The notes beneath the pieces were generated by a model that did no database searches, was not told the DNA's origin, and was given only the letters and a program-made list of their open reading frames with translations. A DNA stretch of 24,424 bases from positions 1 through 24,424 of IMG/VR virus record IMGVR_UViG_3300032516_000195, one strand, 5' to 3'. This stretch comes from a virus. Below, in pieces: positions 21,313 to 24,424 of the stretch. Made by a program: the position numbers and the translations under genes. Each line of letters begins with the position of its first letter. Within the stretch, counting starts at the first letter, position 1.

Positions 21313-22563
21313 ATGTCAGAAAATCAACAATTATTACAACAACTTGAAAAGCTATTAGTGTGGAAAAAAAGTAAAAAGTTTTATGCTGAAAAACTTGGTG
21401 TTACAGAAATTGAAATTGATGAATTATTAAATGAGTTAAAAAATAGAGAAACTGTACAAAATGATGCTGAAGCTGGAGTGTACATTAGTGAATTAGAAAA
21501 ACAAGTTGTAAAGTTTGAAGAAGATCTTATAAAAGGAGTTGGAGAAGTTATTATTAATAGCAAGGATGAAATTAAAAGTATTGATGAACTAATTGAAAAG
21601 TGTGGAATTGATACAAGTGTGTGGGAAATAACTAAATATGTTCAAAATTATTGGGGAAATAGTTCTACACCACATTGGCAAGTGAAAGCTTGGTTAGCAA
21701 AGAAAAAAGAAGAACAACTATTTCAAGAATCATTTGTTGAATTTTTAGCATCATACCAGCCTGTCTCTCAAGAGATTATGAGTCCAATGGTTGATTTTCG
21801 TAAAGATGATGCTTCTTTAATTATCAATAAACAAGATTCTCATTTAAATAAATATGATATAGGAGGGAACAATGATGTAGATGAAAGACTATCTAACATT
21901 CTTTATAAAGTGGAAATGATTGTTCATCAAGCTGTTCTTTCAAACAACTTAGAAAACATAACATATATAATTGGTTCTGATGAGTTTAACAGTGAGTTTA
22001 CAGGAATGACCACTAAAGGCACTCCTCAAACTAATACACATACATATCAACAATCATTTGAATACATATGTAATCATGAAGTGTTAATGATTACAATGTT
22101 ATTACAATATACTAAAAATGTTAATGTAGTGTATGTACCAGGCAATCATGATGAATATGTTGGATGGCATATGGTGAATTGGTTACAAACATATTTTAGA
22201 GAAACAACAAGAATTATATTTGATGTATCTCCTAAATATAGAAAATATATAAGTTATGGTAATTCTGCTATGATGTTTAATCATGGCGATGCTATTAAAC
22301 CTTCAAAGCTTGCAGCAATGTTTCCAATAGAATATAGAGAAGATTGGTCTTCACATTCCAATTTTTATATATTTACAGGAGATAAACACCATGAAGTGTC
22401 TCATGATTTTCATGGAATTAAATTTTATCAAATTTCAGCATTTTCAAATAGTAAAAGTCTTTGGGACGATAAAAATGGACATACATGTTCTAGAGGAGAA
22501 GTTACTGCTTTCCTTATAGATAAGGAACAGGGAATGACAAATATATTTAAACAGTATTTATAA
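21313..22563 (+). CDS. Calcineurin-like metallophosphoesterase with N-terminal helical extension
   Basis: This 416-aa protein has the metal-binding series of the calcineurin-like superfamily: D175-S-H177, D223 in IIGSDEFNSE, the GNHD box at 277-280, HGD at 324-326, and the GD-x-HH box at 356-360. The GSDEF in place of the usual GD in the second motif and the following TKGTPQTN match a phage branch of the family. Residues 1-45 (KSKKFYAEKLGVTEIEIDELLNEL) resemble a small helix-turn-helix, and residues 50-130 are helical with WEITKYVQNYW. The substrate may be DNA, a nucleotide or a phosphoprotein; none can be chosen from the sequence. It has its own promoter and a 1-nt overlap with the next structural gene, so it may act in virion assembly or genome injection. 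Confidence 0.88.
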   Translation: MSENQQLLQQLEKLLVWKKSKKFYAEKLGVTEIEIDELLNELKNRETVQNDAEAGVYISELEKQVVKFEEDLIKGVGEVIINSKDEIKSIDELIEKCGIDTSVWEITKYVQNYWGNSSTPHWQVKAWLAKKKEEQLFQESFVEFLASYQPVSQEIMSPMVDFRKDDASLIINKQDSHLNKYDIGGNNDVDERLSNILYKVEMIVHQAVLSNNLENITYIIGSDEFNSEFTGMTTKGTPQTNTHTYQQSFEYICNHEVLMITMLLQYTKNVNVVYVPGNHDEYVGWHMVNWLQTYFRETTRIIFDVSPKYRKYISYGNSAMMFNHGDAIKPSKLAAMFPIEYREDWSSHSNFYIFTGDKHHEVSHDFHGIKFYQISAFSNSKSLWDDKNGHTCSRGEVTAFLIDKEQGMTNIFKQYL

Positions 22564-23291
22564 TGGCAACAGGAAGAAAATTAGTTAGTGATGTTAGAGG
22601 TATGCACAAGTTACTTTCTAGTGATAATTTAATAACAGATAGAGTAATTCTTTCTGAAATAAGAAACAATTCTTTAATGTTAATTAAAAGGGAAACAAAC
22701 CTAAGAAAACTTTGGGCAACTGACACCTTATTCACTACCATTCCATGTTTAGAAATGGTAGAAGTTCCTATATCAGAATGTTGTAATTATGTTGATGAAT
22801 GTACAATAGCAAGAACAAAACATAAACTTCCAAGAATTTCTGAAGGAAATTATCAATATGTTATTCAAGGTGTTTATTCTATAAATGCTATGGGAGGAAA
22901 AGGAAAGAAAATAAAAGAGATAACTGTTAACAGATATATAAATCTATTAAAGCTTCCTTATATTAAAAAGGAAGAGTATTTTTGGATATCCAATGATTAT
23001 TTATATGTAAGTAATCCATTACTACAAGCATTAAGACTTGTTGCACTTTTTGAAGAAGATGTTCCTAACGATGTTCTATATTCAGAATGTGATTGTGGAA
23101 CTCCTCAAATTAGTATTGAACAATTATGTATAAATCCTTTAGATAAGGAATTCGCTCTTCCTGGATATTTAGAAAAACAAGTGTTAGAACTCACTTCTCA
23201 AAAGTTACTATCTACATATTTTAGATTAAAAACTGATATGACAGATGATGGAGTTGATAGTCAAGCTCCTAATTCAAAACCTACAAATTAA
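22563..23291 (+). CDS. Conserved crAss-like tail/connector ring protein (242 aa)
   Basis: A TAATG overlap couples it to the metallophosphoesterase. The N-terminal helix region (DRVILSEIRNNSLMLIKRETNLRKL) is followed by a beta part with FTTIPCLEMVEVPISECCNYVDECTIARTKHKLPRI. This CC-x8-C-x8-KLP pattern recurs in crAss-like phages. Residues 95-190 are beta-rich (VIQGVYSINAMGGKGKKI, EEYFWISNDYLYVSNPLLQALRLVALF), and the end is polar. In crassvirus virions proteins encoded at this locus form rings in the tail barrel below the portal, which is the most likely role. Which ring it is cannot be told from sequence reading. Confidence 0.7.
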   Translation: MATGRKLVSDVRGMHKLLSSDNLITDRVILSEIRNNSLMLIKRETNLRKLWATDTLFTTIPCLEMVEVPISECCNYVDECTIARTKHKLPRISEGNYQYVIQGVYSINAMGGKGKKIKEITVNRYINLLKLPYIKKEEYFWISNDYLYVSNPLLQALRLVALFEEDVPNDVLYSECDCGTPQISIEQLCINPLDKEFALPGYLEKQVLELTSQKLLSTYFRLKTDMTDDGVDSQAPNSKPTN

Positions 23292-23292
23292 T

Positions 23293-23769
23293 ATGAGAAT
23301 TAAAATAGATTGGAGATCTGCCAGTAAGGAAAATTATATTAATTTTTGTAAAAAAAATACATCTACAAAATTATCATTTGATGAATGGAAAAATATTGTA
23401 TATCTATACATTGATTTATTTAGAGAATATATTTTAGAAAGTGGAGAAAAAGCAAAACTTCCTTATGGGTTTGGAGAGTTTTCTATAAATAAAAAAAAAA
23501 GAAATAAGATAAAAGTGATTGAGGGAAAAGAGTTTATTAACTTACCCATTGACTGGCAAAAAACTAAACAGAAAGGAAAAATTATATACAACTTTAATTA
23601 TCACACAGAAGGTTATTTTTTTGGATGGACTTGGTTTAAAAAAACAGCAAGATTTAAAAATACAAATTTGTGGTATTTCAAACCTTCAAGAACCACATCA
23701 CGACTCCTCTCCCATTATTTAAAAACTGACGAAAAATATCAACATATTTATTGTCAATGGAAATTTTAA
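23293..23769 (+). CDS. Conserved crAss-like structural protein (158 aa)
   Basis: The ATG at 23293, one base after the previous stop, is preferred over an earlier in-frame ATG inside the upstream gene. Residues 28-50 form a helix (FDEWKNIVYLYIDLFREYIL), followed by KLPYGFGEFSIN (residues 55-66), which superficially resembles the GFG strand of HU. Later landmarks are LPIDWQKTK, YNFNYHTEGYFFGWTW (residues 99-114), and YFKPSRTTSRLLSHYL, a series strongly conserved among crAss-like phages next to tail-ring genes. I take it for a connector/ring component rather than a true HU protein. Confidence 0.68.
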   Translation: MRIKIDWRSASKENYINFCKKNTSTKLSFDEWKNIVYLYIDLFREYILESGEKAKLPYGFGEFSINKKKRNKIKVIEGKEFINLPIDWQKTKQKGKIIYNFNYHTEGYFFGWTWFKKTARFKNTNLWYFKPSRTTSRLLSHYLKTDEKYQHIYCQWKF

Positions 23770-23788
23770 ATTTTATAAATATATAAAA

Positions 23789-24424
23789 ATGAGTTATTAT
23801 TATAAATATGCCTTTATAAGTCCTGAACCAGTATATTCCACTGTTAAAGAAGAATTAAAATCTTATTTTGATACAGGTGCTATTGATGATCTTTTATTTC
23901 CCACTTATTTAGATAAATGCTTAAAAAAATTAGGAAGAACAACATATATTATTAGTGAAGAAATTTTAAACATTGAGAACTTTAATTGTCGTCTTCCAGA
24001 TAACTTTTATGCTGTAAGAGAAGCATGGATGTGTACAGCAGTGAATGGCTTTCCATATCAATCTGCTAATTCTTTTTATTCTCAAGCAGCAACACAATCA
24101 ACTATTCAAATAAGTCCTGTTACAATAGGAGGTACACCTTGTAATAGTGGTTGTCCTCCTGATGCATGTACATGTATGCCTGATTTAATTCAAGCTGTAT
24201 ATAAAACAAATAATTCTGTTGCTATACAATATGAACATCAATATCTACTTAAGCCTGGTAATATATCTGTAAGAAAACATTGTGATGTAAATTATACAAA
24301 TGATTGGCAAAATTCACAACAAGCTTTTTCATCAAATCAATTTACACCAGGATCTTCTAGTATTGATTCATTTGATATTAGAGATAATAAATTTTTTACT
24401 AATTTTAGATGTGGCACTGTACAT
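23789..24424 (+). CDS. Conserved virion/connector protein, cut by right edge (212 aa seen)
   Basis: The ATG at 23789 opens a frame that stays open to the end of the window. It starts MSYYYKYAFISPEPVYSTVK, then KSYFDTGAIDDLLFPTYLDKCLKKLG, IENFNCRLPDNFYAVREAWMC, a cysteine-rich insert (CNSGCPPDACTCMPD, about residues 118-132) and a tyrosine-rich YEHQYLLKPGNISVRKHC segment. The 'RLPDNFYAVREAW' core is widespread in structural modules of Bacteroidota phages, where it is probably part of the head-tail connector or tail. The inserted Cys cluster suggests a metal or disulfide-stabilised loop. It is 19 nt behind the preceding gene and so in the same operon. Confidence 0.7.
   Translation, partial: MSYYYKYAFISPEPVYSTVKEELKSYFDTGAIDDLLFPTYLDKCLKKLGRTTYIISEEILNIENFNCRLPDNFYAVREAWMCTAVNGFPYQSANSFYSQAATQSTIQISPVTIGGTPCNSGCPPDACTCMPDLIQAVYKTNNSVAIQYEHQYLLKPGNISVRKHCDVNYTNDWQNSQQAFSSNQFTPGSSSIDSFDIRDNKFFTNFRCGTVH

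Noticed and set aside
23519-23722. 67-aa plus-strand ORF within the 23293-23769 gene
   Set aside because: It is in another frame of a gene with clear conserved pattern, and has no separate signal.
23293-23769. Second HU/IHF-like gene because of the GFGEF strand
   Set aside because: Beyond the short GFG-F match the protein follows a different conserved pattern (YHTEGYFFGW, FKPSRTTSR) typical of the structural cluster, so the HU reading is not kept as the call.
1353-24424. Stop-codon reassignment (TAG to Gln), known in some crAss-like phages
   Set aside because: All long genes read through without internal TAG, and TAG ends some genes (for example at 1592, 15676 and 17000). The standard code is sufficient.

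Overview
The window looks like part of a tailed double-stranded DNA phage genome, most likely a crAss-like phage (Crassvirales) or close relative infecting a Bacteroidota host. The evidence is: the order large terminase, portal, scaffold, HK97-type major capsid protein, then a conserved run of small structural proteins; MCP, portal and ring-type proteins that read like crassvirus ones; AT-rich DNA with dense same-strand genes and 1-nt or 4-nt stop/start overlaps; and promoters of the Bacteroidota type (TTTG, about 20 nt, TAnnTTTG) at 1246-1278, 1631-1660 and 21253-21284. Threonine-tract linkers in several tail proteins recall environmental (aquatic or activated-sludge type) Bacteroidota phages rather than the best-known gut isolates. 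All three stop codons end genes here, so the standard code is used. All family assignments come from reading the proteins; no database search was possible.

Layout. Positions 1-982 are on the minus strand: an open-ended fragment, two overlapping tiny ORFs, a 13-bp inverted repeat, a good intrinsic terminator, and one 135-aa protein of unknown function. Positions 983-1352 separate this minus-strand block from the plus-strand block. This gap holds G-rich tracts, a parS-like palindrome and a strong Bacteroidota promoter. Positions 1353-3672 carry a small membrane protein, a winged-helix protein, an HU/IHF-like protein, a zinc-ribbon protein, three small conserved proteins and a candidate small terminase. 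Positions 3669-11761 are the packaging and head genes: TerL, portal, an SPFH/Band 7 protein, scaffold and MCP. A highly structured 3' region (11771-11921) follows MCP. Positions 11950-15914 hold head-completion and virion structural genes interrupted by a terminator. Positions 15927-21134 hold tail-tip/adhesin-type genes: a tail-collar protein, a beta-propeller protein, a trypsin-like protease and a Thr-linker protein. After a terminator and a new promoter, 21313-24424 carries a metallophosphoesterase and three connector/ring-type structural proteins, the last cut by the window edge.

How it works together. The plus-strand block is a late (virion) module. One-nucleotide TAATG overlaps couple TerL, portal and the SPFH protein. 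A weak promoter before the scaffold gene, the structured region after MCP and the terminator at 14899-14943 probably set the ratio of abundant (MCP, 13700-14866) to scarce virion proteins. The features most worth follow-up are the tRNA-like minihelix behind MCP, the SPFH protein between portal and scaffold, the trypsin-like protease inside the adhesin cluster, the parS-like site between the two gene blocks, and the shared anchor domain and Thr linkers that suggest exchange of adhesin modules.
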